The position numbers and the translations under genes were made by a program. DNA of 64,000 nt from Streptomyces vinaceus (GTDB lineage Bacteria > Actinomycetota > Actinomycetes > Streptomycetales > Streptomycetaceae): the NCBI RefSeq assembly GCF_008704935.1, contig NZ_CP023692.1, positions 3,824,001 to 3,888,000 on the forward strand, given 5' to 3'. Positions 36,385 through 44,662 of this stretch are shown here, one piece after another; the first letter of the stretch is position 1, and each line of letters starts with the position of its first letter. The notes below the pieces were generated by a model that saw only the letters and a list, made by a program, of their open reading frames with translations, had not been told where the DNA came from and did not search any database.

Positions 36385-36488
36385 GTCTTCTCCTCAGCTA
36401 CGACACCTACGACAGCTACTACAGGACCGGGTAGGACCGCATCCATCGTATGTGCGAGGGGAAGACGCCCGGCGGCGGGTGTGAGAAA

Positions 36489-38018
36489 TCAGTCAAAACG
36501 GGCAGCGAGCAGGACGATGTCCTCCACTCCGTCCTCCGTGGCGGCCATGGCGGCGGTGGTGGCGGAAGCGGCCGGAGCGGCGGGGGCCGACGAGACGGAG
36601 CCAGCTCCGGCCGGCGCGAGCGCCGGATCGTCCGCCGGCAGCACCGTGCGCAGGATGTGCTCGCAGATGGCCGCCGGATCGTCCCTGATGCCCCGGGGCA
36701 CCCCCGCGGCCGCTGCGTGCAGCCTCGCGTAGGCCCGGTCCATGGGGTCGCCGGTCCGCCGCAGGAGCCCGTCGGTGTACAGCAGCACCGTTTCTCCAGG
36801 CGCGGGTTCGATCTCCACGCTCGGCGCCTCCCAGCACGAGAGCATCCCGAGCGGCGCGGAGAGCGTGGTCTCCACGTACTCCGTGCGGTGCTCGCCGATG
36901 AGCAGCGGCGGGGTGTGCCCGGCCCCGGCCAGGATGATCTTCCGCCCCTGGCTGCCCGCGTGCGGGGCCCCGGCGGGCTCGCAGTACGCGAAGAGCGCCG
37001 TCGCGCAGCGCGCGGGCTCGGTCAGGCGCAGCAGCAGCTCCAGGTCGGACAGGACCGCGACGGGGTCCTCCCCCTCCATGACGGCGTACGCGCGCAGCGA
37101 TGCCCGAAGCCGTCCCATCGCGGCGACGGCGCTGGGCCCGGCGCCGGTGACGGAGCCGACGGCCAGTCCGAGGGCGCCCTCGGGCAGCGGCAGCGCGTCG
37201 TACCAGTCACCCCCGCCGCGCGGTCCGGTGTGGTGGCGGGCGGCGAGCTGGACCCCGGGGATCCGGGGCAGCCGACTGGGCAGCAGTTCCTCGGCGACCG
37301 TGGCCAAGCGGCTGCGGGACCGTTCCACCTCCAGCATCCGGGCCAGGTGTTCGGCGGCGTGGCGGACGTAGAGCCCCGCGAGGTCGCGCTGGCGCTCGCT
37401 CGGCTCGGCCTGTTCGTCGTAGAGCCAGACGGCGGCGCCGAGGCGGCCGGTGGCCTCGGCGGTCAGCGGCAGCGCGTAGCTCGCGGCGTAGCCGAGCCGG
37501 GCGGCGACCTCGCGGTGGCGGGGGTCGACAGGGGTGCCGTACCCGCCCGAGCCGGGGGCGGCGTCGGGTTCGGGGAGCACCTCGGAGCCGCCCCGGGCGT
37601 CGGGGAGTCCATCGAGGATCCGGCCGTACGAGGTCGCGGTGCGCGGGACGGTTTCGATGTGCCCGAGGTCGGCGCGGCCGAGGCCGAGGCCGATCGTGGT
37701 CGTCGGCCCGAGCCCGTCGGAGGGCTCCAGGACGATCAGGCCGCGGCGCGCGCCGACCAGGGCGGCGCCGGCGCGCAGGAACTCGTGGAGGGAGGAGTCG
37801 AGGTCACAGGCGCGGGCGAGGCGCTCGGTGAGCTCGTGGAGGGTGGTGAGGTCGGAGACCATCCCCGCCAGCCGGTCCTGGATCACGGTGCTCGGCCCGG
37901 GGACCGCTGCCGGGGCCGCTACGGGGGCGGTTCGGGCGGGCGTGGGCGCCGCAGTCTGCGGGACCGCGGTAACTGCTGGATCGATTCCAGCCACTTTCGG
38001 CAGATGCGGGGCGCTCAT
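36489..38018 (-). CDS. GAF-domain SpoIIE/PP2C-type protein phosphatase
   Basis: A 509-aa regulatory phosphatase. A GAF domain at residues about 80-230 is followed by a SpoIIE domain (about 260-490) with the metal motif GGGDWYDALPL and LYTDGLLRRTGD near the end. Such enzymes dephosphorylate STAS anti-anti-sigma factors. ATG 38018 has GGAAAGG upstream. An in-frame ATG at 38135 would add 39 residues, but the third positions there are unusually AT-rich, so I treat it as leader. GHKL ATPases at 34317 and 41347 are possible partners. Confidence 0.88.
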   Translation of the reverse strand: MSAPHLPKVAGIDPAVTAVPQTAAPTPARTAPVAAPAAVPGPSTVIQDRLAGMVSDLTTLHELTERLARACDLDSSLHEFLRAGAALVGARRGLIVLEPSDGLGPTTTIGLGLGRADLGHIETVPRTATSYGRILDGLPDARGGSEVLPEPDAAPGSGGYGTPVDPRHREVAARLGYAASYALPLTAEATGRLGAAVWLYDEQAEPSERQRDLAGLYVRHAAEHLARMLEVERSRSRLATVAEELLPSRLPRIPGVQLAARHHTGPRGGGDWYDALPLPEGALGLAVGSVTGAGPSAVAAMGRLRASLRAYAVMEGEDPVAVLSDLELLLRLTEPARCATALFAYCEPAGAPHAGSQGRKIILAGAGHTPPLLIGEHRTEYVETTLSAPLGMLSCWEAPSVEIEPAPGETVLLYTDGLLRRTGDPMDRAYARLHAAAAGVPRGIRDDPAAICEHILRTVLPADDPALAPAGAGSVSSAPAAPAASATTAAMAATEDGVEDIVLLAARFD

Positions 38019-38542
38019 GGCGTCCGCCTTTCCACCTGGTGCGATTCGCCATATAGCATCGCAAACCCCCAGATCGTGCTGCGCCGCCATCAATGAATCC
38101 ACATCTACACGCACACGAGGATCGATGTCCAGCATTGCCCAGGTGGGAATCCTGGTGTCCGTGGGACGGCAACTCACTGTCCAGCCAAGGCTAGAACTTG
38201 GCTGGAAAAAGCCGGAAGCGGACGGTTTTTGCGATCGACTGGTCGGGCGTCGGAGTGGCTCCGGGTACCTAATCGGTGGTGCCCGGGGAGAGTTGGCGCA
38301 GCCCGGCGGTCGCCGGGAACCGCCCGGCGTGGGCCGTCGTCCTTAGCGGCGGCAGCCGGTTTCGGCACTGGCGTGGGTCGCGTTCCGCCCCGCCGGACGT
38401 TTCATGGACCCGTAAGAAAACTGCACGAACCGTGTGAACCTGCTTCAAGGCGGACAGTGACGCGAAACGTGTACGTGTGGTGAAACACCGGTTACATGGT
38501 GTGATGTGGCCCTCGGCGTTCAACGGAAAGGAACGAGCGCTC
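38019..38542. other. 524-bp divergent intergenic region
   Basis: No gene is supported here. It contains a perfect 9-bp inverted repeat (CCAGCCAAG at 38181-38189 and CTTGGCTGG at 38197-38205) next to an A5 tract. An ACACC/GGTGT repeat at 38485-38502 lies near the Prim-Pol start. The stretch 38019-38135 is AT-richer than average and may hold the phosphatase promoter or an N-terminal extension of that gene. Confidence 0.5.
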
Positions 38543-39283
38543 ATGCGCGAGATCCTCGGAAGGCGTCTCCAGCGGCTCCGCGATCGCTTGAAAACCCTTC
38601 GCCCCGCCCCGGGGCGGAGCGGTGACCCGGCCCTCCCCCTCCTCGACGCGGCGCTCGCCTGCGCCGCCCTCCGGCAGTGGCCCGTGCTCCCCGGCGTCGG
38701 CCGCTCCGGCGCCGACAGCGGGCGGTGCGCCTGCCCCGACCCCGACTGCGCCGTCCCCGGCGCCCACCCCTTCGACCCCGGGCTCCTCGCGGCCACCACC
38801 GACCCCCGGATGGTGGCCTGGTGGTGGACCAACCGGCCCACCGCTCCCGTACTGCTGGCCACGGGCGGGTCCGCGCCGTGCGCCGTGAGCCTGCCGGCCA
38901 ACGCGGCCGCGCGGGCCGTCGTACGCCTGGACGCGCAGGGCATGCGGCTCGGTCCGATCGTGGCCACGCCCACCCGCTGGGCGCTGCTGGTAGCGCCCTA
39001 CTCGCTGGAGCGGCTCGGCGAACTCCTGTACGCCAAGGACCACGTGCCCTCCTCGCTGCGCTTCCACGGCGAGGGCGGTTACCTGTTGCTCCCGCCCTCC
39101 CCGGCGTCCGGCGGCGGGCAGGTGCGGTGGGAGCGGGCCCCCGAAGACGACCCGGCCGGCCCGGCGGGCCCGGCCGGACCCGACGGCGGCGGTCCGTGGC
39201 TGCCCGAGGTCGAGGCCGTCGTGCACGCGCTGGTCGAGGCGAGCACCGGGGCTTCGGGCGGCGGCAGCCGGCTCGCGTACTGA
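38543..39283 (+). CDS. Prim-Pol (bifunctional primase/polymerase) fold protein, active site lost
   Basis: A 246-aa protein with the actinobacterial Prim-Pol pattern: a Cys/His cluster CACPDPDC...GAHP (residues about 57-70), WWWTNRPTAPVLLATGG, and the late GYLLLPPS motif. The catalytic DxD normally following the LATG segment is replaced by CAVSLPANAA, so polymerase activity is unlikely. ATG 38543 has GGAAAGGAA upstream. The C-terminus is a Gly/Pro tail. It may be a regulator or DNA-binding relic; its job is unknown. Confidence 0.75.
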   Translation: MREILGRRLQRLRDRLKTLRPAPGRSGDPALPLLDAALACAALRQWPVLPGVGRSGADSGRCACPDPDCAVPGAHPFDPGLLAATTDPRMVAWWWTNRPTAPVLLATGGSAPCAVSLPANAAARAVVRLDAQGMRLGPIVATPTRWALLVAPYSLERLGELLYAKDHVPSSLRFHGEGGYLLLPPSPASGGGQVRWERAPEDDPAGPAGPAGPDGGGPWLPEVEAVVHALVEASTGASGGGSRLAY

Positions 39284-39397
39284 ACCGGTGCTCCGGGCGT
39301 CCGCCGATCACTCGTACGGGTGCCAGCGCGACGAGTTTCCAGGGGAATTGGGCGCGGGGATCTCCGCGCCCCATTCCCGCATCGCTATCTTCGCCGA

Positions 39398-40021
39398 ATG
39401 AATCTCCGCTTGATCGGTATCAGCGCCGGTGTGCTGATCATCTTGTCGCTCCCGCTGGCAGGAGCGATCGCCGGACCGGATTTCACCGGTCAGGACGACG
39501 GAAAAGGCGGCGGGCTCCTCTCCTCGCTCGGACTGGCCGGTCCGACGGACGGTGCGCGTACGCAGACACCTGCCGCCGGGCCCGCGCGGCAGGCCGGGCC
39601 GCCGGAGGGGCAGCCGCAGCCGGGGCGGGAGGGCCGGCCGCGGGCGCAGCAGCCGGGCCCGTCCGAGCAGCCCCGTACGGACTCCCGGTGCGGACCCGAA
39701 CTCTCCTCCCCCCAGGGCCTGGAGGCGCAGACCTGCGTCCTGGCGGGTGAGGGCCGGACCTGGGGCCGCAGCTACTACCGCAACACCAGCGGGCGCGCGC
39801 TGGACGCCGTCCTGACGGTGATGGGTCCGGCGGGGCACACGGTGCAGATCCGCTGCGCGGTCGGGGCGGGTGACGAGCCGGGGCTGTGCGAAACGCCGCG
39901 TGAGGACTCGACGGGGGCGCCGGAGGCCTACTCGGCAGTTGCGGAGTTTGCAGTTCCGGATGATGAAGGGCGGCTGCTGCTGCGGTCCGGGAGCAACTCA
40001 CCGGCACCGGCCGACGGTTGA
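39398..40021 (+). CDS. Secreted or membrane-anchored protein of unknown function
   Basis: A 207-aa protein with an N-terminal hydrophobic segment (LIGISAGVLIILSLPLAGAIAG), then a Pro/Gln/Arg-rich linker (residues 45-100), then a compact domain with four Cys (CGPE, QTCVL, IRCAV, LCETP) that could form two disulfides. ATG 39398 may be leaderless; TATCTT lies just upstream. No family recognised. It is followed by a strong hairpin. Confidence 0.75.
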   Translation: MNLRLIGISAGVLIILSLPLAGAIAGPDFTGQDDGKGGGLLSSLGLAGPTDGARTQTPAAGPARQAGPPEGQPQPGREGRPRAQQPGPSEQPRTDSRCGPELSSPQGLEAQTCVLAGEGRTWGRSYYRNTSGRALDAVLTVMGPAGHTVQIRCAVGAGDEPGLCETPREDSTGAPEAYSAVAEFAVPDDEGRLLLRSGSNSPAPADG

Positions 40022-40041
40022 ACGACGGCGGAAATGGAAGG

Positions 40042-40081
40042 GCCCGGTCGCTGGCGACGGGGGATGCACCAGCGACCGGGC
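40042..40081. terminator. Hairpin terminator
   Basis: GCCCGGTCGCTGG (40042-40054) pairs perfectly with CCAGCGACCGGGC (40069-40081). It is 20 bp after the secreted-protein gene and serves the convergent SEC-C gene too. Confidence 0.8.
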
Positions 40082-40202
40082 TACAAGAACGGTAACAAGA
40101 GATCGCCTGTTCGCAAATTCGATCTCTGATATTCAGACACCGATTTGCAGGCGATTAGCGGGAGTTGTGACCCCAGTCACCGCTCCTGCGCGTGCTCGGC
40201 GG

Positions 40203-41177
40203 TCAGCTGAGCGTGACCTGGCGGTTCGTCAGTCCGCCGCGCGCCCGGCGCTCCTCCGCGGTCAGCGGGGCGTCCGCGGCCAGGGCCGTGGCCAGCCGCT
40301 CCGCGAACTCCGCCGCGGGCTTCTCCACGTCGTCGGCGGTCACTCCGGTGGGCAGGTCCCAGACGGGAACCATCAGACCGTGCGCCCGGAACGAACCGAC
40401 GAGTCGGGTGCCTTCGCCGAGCGAGGAGGTGCCCGCGGCGTGCAGCCGCGCGAGGGCGTCGAGCAGCTTCTCCTCGGGGTGCGGCATGACCCAGCGCAGG
40501 TGGTTCTTGTCCGGGGTCTCGCACCAGTAGGCCGCGTCCACGCCGGCCAGCTTGACCGTGGGGATGGCGGCGGCGTTGGCACGCTCCAGGGAGGCGGCGA
40601 CCTCCGGGGAGGCGTTCTGGGCGCTCTCCGCATCCGGAATCCAGAATTCGAACCCGCTGTGCACAACCGGCTCGAAAACGCCGTCCGTGTCCAGGAGATC
40701 CTGAAGTCGGGGACCCTCGGCGGGAACGCGGCGGGCCGCCACCGGGGTGCCCGGTTCCGCGACGAGCGCGCGCTCCAGGGTGTCGGCCATGTCCCGGGCG
40801 AGGTCCCCGGTGGTCGAGTCGTTCTGGAGACCGAGCAGGACGGACCCGTCCTCGCGGCGCAGCGCCGGCCAGGCCATCGGCAGTACGGTCACCAGCGTGA
40901 CGGACGGGACGCCCTCGGGCAGCCCGCCCTTGAGCGTGAGCGGGATGGTCGCGGCGGGCACGAGCTCGCGCAGCGCCACCCAGTCGCACTCGCCGGGCAG
41001 GCCCTCGAAGGGGCGCGCCACGTGCTCGGTGACGGCGTGTGCGGCGGCTGCGCCGTGGCAGGCCTTGTAACGGCGGCCGGACCCGCAGGGGCAGGGCTCG
41101 CGTGCGCCCACCACCGGGATCTCCCCGTTCTTGAGCTGCGGCTTTGCAGTCTTCGCTGCGGGGCGCTTCTTGGCCAT
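40203..41177 (-). CDS. SEC-C zinc-motif protein (DUF5926 type)
   Basis: A 324-aa soluble protein. Near the N-terminus is a SEC-C zinc motif, PCPCGSGRRYKACHG, after a basic MAKKRPAAKTAKPQ start; the rest is an uncharacterised domain with conserved-looking blocks such as FEFWIPDA and WCETPDKNHLRWVMPHPE. ATG 41177. Its GGGAG ribosome site lies in the 3' arm of a perfect 20-bp inverted repeat (41187-41256), so translation may be controlled by RNA folding. Function unknown. Confidence 0.85.
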   Translation of the reverse strand: MAKKRPAAKTAKPQLKNGEIPVVGAREPCPCGSGRRYKACHGAAAAHAVTEHVARPFEGLPGECDWVALRELVPAATIPLTLKGGLPEGVPSVTLVTVLPMAWPALRREDGSVLLGLQNDSTTGDLARDMADTLERALVAEPGTPVAARRVPAEGPRLQDLLDTDGVFEPVVHSGFEFWIPDAESAQNASPEVAASLERANAAAIPTVKLAGVDAAYWCETPDKNHLRWVMPHPEEKLLDALARLHAAGTSSLGEGTRLVGSFRAHGLMVPVWDLPTGVTADDVEKPAAEFAERLATALAADAPLTAEERRARGGLTNRQVTLS

Positions 41178-41186
41178 CGTGGGTGT

Positions 41187-41256
41187 CTCCCGGTTGCGGC
41201 GGTACGGCGTGGTGTCTGGGCGCGAGCCTAGCCGTTCGTACCGCCGCAACCGGGAG
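41187..41256 (-). promoter_or_regulatory. Leader hairpin sequestering the ribosome site
   Basis: On the minus strand, 41256-41237 is perfectly complementary to 41206-41187 (20 bp), with a 30-nt loop. The second arm ends with GGGAG, the likely Shine-Dalgarno, 9 nt before ATG 41177. It could also act as a terminator for the upstream ATPase gene. Confidence 0.6.
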
Positions 41257-41346
41257 GGTGCGGCCGGGAGCACGGTCGGCGTGCGCTCCCGGCGGCCGCT
41301 CGTTCGGACGTCCGGTGGTGCGGGTCCTGCTTGAGGGGCGTCGCGA

Positions 41347-41862
41347 TCACGGATGGAGATCGTCGAAGGCCGTGCTGAAGTCGATCGCCGGGGGCGCAAC
41401 GCGCGTAGCGAAATCCTCGTGCCGGGCCCCGCACGCAACCGTCACCCATACGGTGACCTCGCCTGCCGCTCCGTCCCGGACACCCCAGTCCTGGGCGAGG
41501 GCGCTGATGATGTTCAGCCCTCGGCCGCCGCGCGCGGTGACCGACGGCGTGGCCGGAACGGGGCGCGTGGGACCGCCCCCGTCCGTGACCTCGACCGTCA
41601 GCCGCCCCGCCGTGTCGATGCGCCACGCGGCGCGTATCTCCCCGTCCCCGATCTCCCCGGCGCCCAGCGGTCTGCCGTGCCGGCAGGCGTTGCTGAGCAG
41701 TTCGGAGAGGATCAGCACGGCATCGTCCACGACCGATTCGGACACTCCGCTCAGGCGCAACTGCTCACGCATGCGGCGTCTCGCCTCACCCACGCCCGCT
41801 GGACCATGGCACACGTCCATACGCGAAGACGTGGGCACTTCCTGTGCCACCACCAACGCCAC
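41347..41862 (-). CDS. Small GHKL ATPase, anti-sigma-factor type
   Basis: A 171-aa HATPase_c protein. N-box LILSELLSNACRHGRP, G1 EVTDGGGPTRP and G2 GGRGLNIISALAQDWGV fit the RsbW-like regulators common in Streptomyces. GTG 41862 has an excellent AAGGAGG 9 nt upstream, so the longer frame was rejected. It is the second such protein in the window. Partners unknown. Confidence 0.88.
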   Translation of the reverse strand: MALVVAQEVPTSSRMDVCHGPAGVGEARRRMREQLRLSGVSESVVDDAVLILSELLSNACRHGRPLGAGEIGDGEIRAAWRIDTAGRLTVEVTDGGGPTRPVPATPSVTARGGRGLNIISALAQDWGVRDGAAGEVTVWVTVACGARHEDFATRVAPPAIDFSTAFDDLHP

Positions 41863-42034
41863 CCCCGGAACCTCCTTAGCCCCACGCCAAGGTCTGGATG
41901 CCCCAATGGCCTGGACCGGAAACCGGTCAAGCGGAGCCCTCCGACGCATTCACGACGGACGATTGCGGAGCGGATGCGCCGGTGCACACCCTGTCACGTA
42001 CGTGACGTGCGGGGCGGGTGGGCAAAACGGGACG

Positions 42035-42832
42035 TCAGCGCCCCAGCTGTGACAGAACTTGTCGCGGCCTGTTCGTGATGATCGCTTCCACACCCAGATC
42101 AGCGCAGAGCTGAACGTCTTCCGGTTCGTTCACGGTCCATACGTGAACGGAGTGGCCCGCGTCCTGGAGCCTGCGGATGAACCCCGGGTGGTTGCGCACG
42201 ATCCGCATGCCCGGTCCCGCGATCCGTACTCCCGCCGGCAGCCGTCCGTCGCGCATCCGCGGCGAGATGAACTGCATGAGGTACACGGTCGGGATCGTGG
42301 GTGCCGACGCCCGCACCCGGTGCAGGGAGCGCGCGGAGAAACTCATGACGCGGACCGGGTGCGGGCCCTCGGCGGGCGGTGCGTCCAGTCCGAAGCGCTT
42401 GAGGAGGAAGAGGAGGCGCTCCTCCACCTGTCCGGCCCAGCGGGTCGGGTGCTTCGTCTCGATGGCGAGCTGCACCGGCCGGCCGGCGTCCGAGACCAGT
42501 TCCAGCAGGCGCTCCAGCGTGAGCACGGAGGTGCGCTCGGGGTCCGCGTCCCAGTCGGGGGACTCCTCGCGGTCCTTCCACGAGCCGAAGTCGAGGGCGG
42601 CGAGGTCGGCCAGTTCGAGGGCGGAGACGGCGCCGCGGCCGTTGGAGGTGCGGTTGACCCGGCGGTCGTGGACGAGGACCAGATGGCCGTCGGCGGTGAG
42701 CCTGACATCGCATTCGAGGGCGTCGGCGCCGTACTCGATGGCCTTGCGGTAGGCGGCCAGGGTGTGCTCGGGGGCATCCTCCGAGGCGCCGCGGTGGGCG
42801 ACGACCTGGATGGGCGGCAGTGCGTGGGTCAC
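42035..42832 (-). CDS. Glycerophosphodiester phosphodiesterase
   Basis: A 265-aa TIM-barrel enzyme releasing glycerol 3-phosphate from deacylated phospholipids. The catalytic start VVAHRGASEDAPEHTLAAY, ALECDVRLTADGHLVLVHD and AIETKHP are intact, and the C-terminal VHVWTVNEP block is typical. No signal peptide, so cytoplasmic. GTG 42832 is taken as start. It is divergent from the HtrA gene. Confidence 0.93.
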   Translation of the reverse strand: MTHALPPIQVVAHRGASEDAPEHTLAAYRKAIEYGADALECDVRLTADGHLVLVHDRRVNRTSNGRGAVSALELADLAALDFGSWKDREESPDWDADPERTSVLTLERLLELVSDAGRPVQLAIETKHPTRWAGQVEERLLFLLKRFGLDAPPAEGPHPVRVMSFSARSLHRVRASAPTIPTVYLMQFISPRMRDGRLPAGVRIAGPGMRIVRNHPGFIRRLQDAGHSVHVWTVNEPEDVQLCADLGVEAIITNRPRQVLSQLGR

Positions 42833-43056
42833 CGGGTCATGGTGCCACCGGTACGGCCCCGCATGTCGGGCTCCGCCGTGCGGATGCGCCCGGAATGCCC
42901 GATATAAAGAATGGGGAAGACGCACAGGTCCGGCTTACAGTGCTCTGACGGGTCATGGGGAAGGCTTTTCCCAGGAACTTGTGCGGCACGTCGAACGTTC
43001 GGCCGGGCCGAATCGCCAGTTTTACCGAAGCCGTGTGTGACGAGGAGAAGAGCGCT

Positions 43057-44544
43057 GTGAGCACCGAGAACGAGGGCACCGCGGACCCGACACCCTCCGC
43101 GGCCCCGTCCACACCCCCGGTGGCCGCTCCTGCCCCCGAGAGGCCCGCCGCGGAGCCGATCACCCAGCAGCTCCCGCCGACGCCCCCGCCCGGTACGGAG
43201 CCGACCCAGCAGATCCCGCCGACCCCGGCGGGCCCGGCGCCCGCGCAGGCGCCCGCACCGGCTCCGGCCTACGGCCAGGCCCCCGCGCCGCAGGCCCCGG
43301 CCGCGCACGGCGCCGAGGGCTGGCCGCCCCCGCCGCCGGCCGTCCCGGCGTACGGTTCGGGCGGCGGCCACGACGGCGGCACCTGGGGCGCGCCCCCGAC
43401 CGCCGACGGCATGCCGCCCGCCAAACCGAAGGGCAAGGGCGGCCTGGTCGCCGCCGTGCTCGTGGCGGCCCTCCTCGCCGGCGGAGTCGGCGGAGGCATC
43501 GGCTTCTGGGCCGCCGAGCGCAGCGAGAAGGGCGTCGGCTCGACCACGGTCGCTGCGAGCAACACCCCCAAGGACCTCAAGCGGGAGTCCGGCTCGATCG
43601 CGGGCCTGGCCGCGGGCGCGCTGCCCAGCGTCGTCACCATCGAGGCCTCGGCCGGCGACGGCGAGGGCGGCACCGGCACCGGCTTCGTCTACGACCAGCA
43701 GGGGCACATCCTCACCAACAACCACGTGGTGGCCTCCGCAGCGAACGGCGGCAAGCTCTCCGCGACCTTCTCCGACGGCAAGAAGTACGAGGCCGAGGTC
43801 ATCGGCCGGGCCCAGGGCTACGACGTGGCCGTGCTCAAGCTGAAGAACCCTCCCTCCGGCCTCAAGCCGCTGCCGCTCGGCGACTCCGACAAGGTCGCCG
43901 TCGGCGATTCGACCATCGCGATCGGCGCCCCCTTCGGACTGTCCAACACGGTCACCACCGGCATCGTCAGTGCCAAGAACCGCCCGGTGGCCTCCGGAGA
44001 CGCCTCCGGCGGCAAGAACTCGTACATGAGCGCCCTCCAGACGGACGCCTCGATCAACCCGGGCAACTCGGGCGGCCCGCTGCTCGACGGGCGCGGGGCG
44101 GTCATCGGCATCAACTCCGCCATCCAGTCGGCCGGCAACGGCGGCTTCGGCGGCGGCCAGGCCGGCTCCATCGGCCTCGGCTTCGCCATCCCGATCAACC
44201 AGGCGAAGAACGTCGCCGAGTCGCTGATCAAGACCGGCAAGCCGGTCTACCCGATCATCTCGGTCTCGGTGGACCTCCAGTCCAAGACCGACGGCGCCAA
44301 GATCTCCGAGCAGGGCGCGGCCGCCAACGACCTGGTCGACCCCAACGGTCCGGCCGGCAAGGCAGGCCTCAAGCCCGGCGACATCATCACCCGGTTCGGC
44401 GACAAGCCGATCGACAGCGGCCCGACCCTCATCAGCGAGATCTGGACGCACAAGCCGGGCGACGTGGTGAAGCTGACCTACCTGCGCGACGGCAAGCCGA
44501 CCACCGTCGACATCACCCTCGGCTCGCGGGTCGGCGACAAGTGA
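43057..44544 (+). CDS. HtrA/DegP-like membrane-anchored serine protease with PDZ domain
   Basis: A 495-aa protease. A 120-residue Pro/Ala/Gln-rich cytoplasmic segment precedes one TM helix (GLVAAVLVAALLAGGVGGGIGFWAA), then the trypsin-like domain with His in LTNNHVV, Asp in YDVAVLKL and Ser in NPGNSGGPL, then a PDZ domain (AGLKPGDIITRFGDKPI). GTG 43057 follows GAGGAGAAG. It probably degrades or senses damaged proteins outside the membrane. Confidence 0.94.
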   Translation: MSTENEGTADPTPSAAPSTPPVAAPAPERPAAEPITQQLPPTPPPGTEPTQQIPPTPAGPAPAQAPAPAPAYGQAPAPQAPAAHGAEGWPPPPPAVPAYGSGGGHDGGTWGAPPTADGMPPAKPKGKGGLVAAVLVAALLAGGVGGGIGFWAAERSEKGVGSTTVAASNTPKDLKRESGSIAGLAAGALPSVVTIEASAGDGEGGTGTGFVYDQQGHILTNNHVVASAANGGKLSATFSDGKKYEAEVIGRAQGYDVAVLKLKNPPSGLKPLPLGDSDKVAVGDSTIAIGAPFGLSNTVTTGIVSAKNRPVASGDASGGKNSYMSALQTDASINPGNSGGPLLDGRGAVIGINSAIQSAGNGGFGGGQAGSIGLGFAIPINQAKNVAESLIKTGKPVYPIISVSVDLQSKTDGAKISEQGAAANDLVDPNGPAGKAGLKPGDIITRFGDKPIDSGPTLISEIWTHKPGDVVKLTYLRDGKPTTVDITLGSRVGDK

Positions 44545-44600
44545 CGAAGGCCGACGGCCGCCCCGGGACCTGACGGACCGGGACCGCAGGCTGGCGCGAT

Positions 44601-44640
44601 GGGAGGGGCCGTGGGCGCGAATACGCCTACGGCCCCTCCC
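44601..44640. terminator. Terminator after the HtrA gene
   Basis: A 17-bp stem (44601-44617 with 44624-44640, one G-T pair) with a 6-nt loop. It ends only 22 bp before the LysR start. Confidence 0.8.
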
Positions 44641-44645
44641 AACGT

Positions 44646-44656
44646 CCGCTTATGCT
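44646..44656 (+). promoter_or_regulatory. LysR promoter -10 overlapping motif CCGCTTATGC
   Basis: TATGCT at 44651-44656 is a plausible -10 box 6 nt before GTG 44663, implying a leaderless mRNA. It overlaps CCGCTTATGC, which recurs inverted at 45594-45603 ahead of the cysteine dioxygenase gene. Confidence 0.5.
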
Positions 44657-44662
44657 TCCCTT

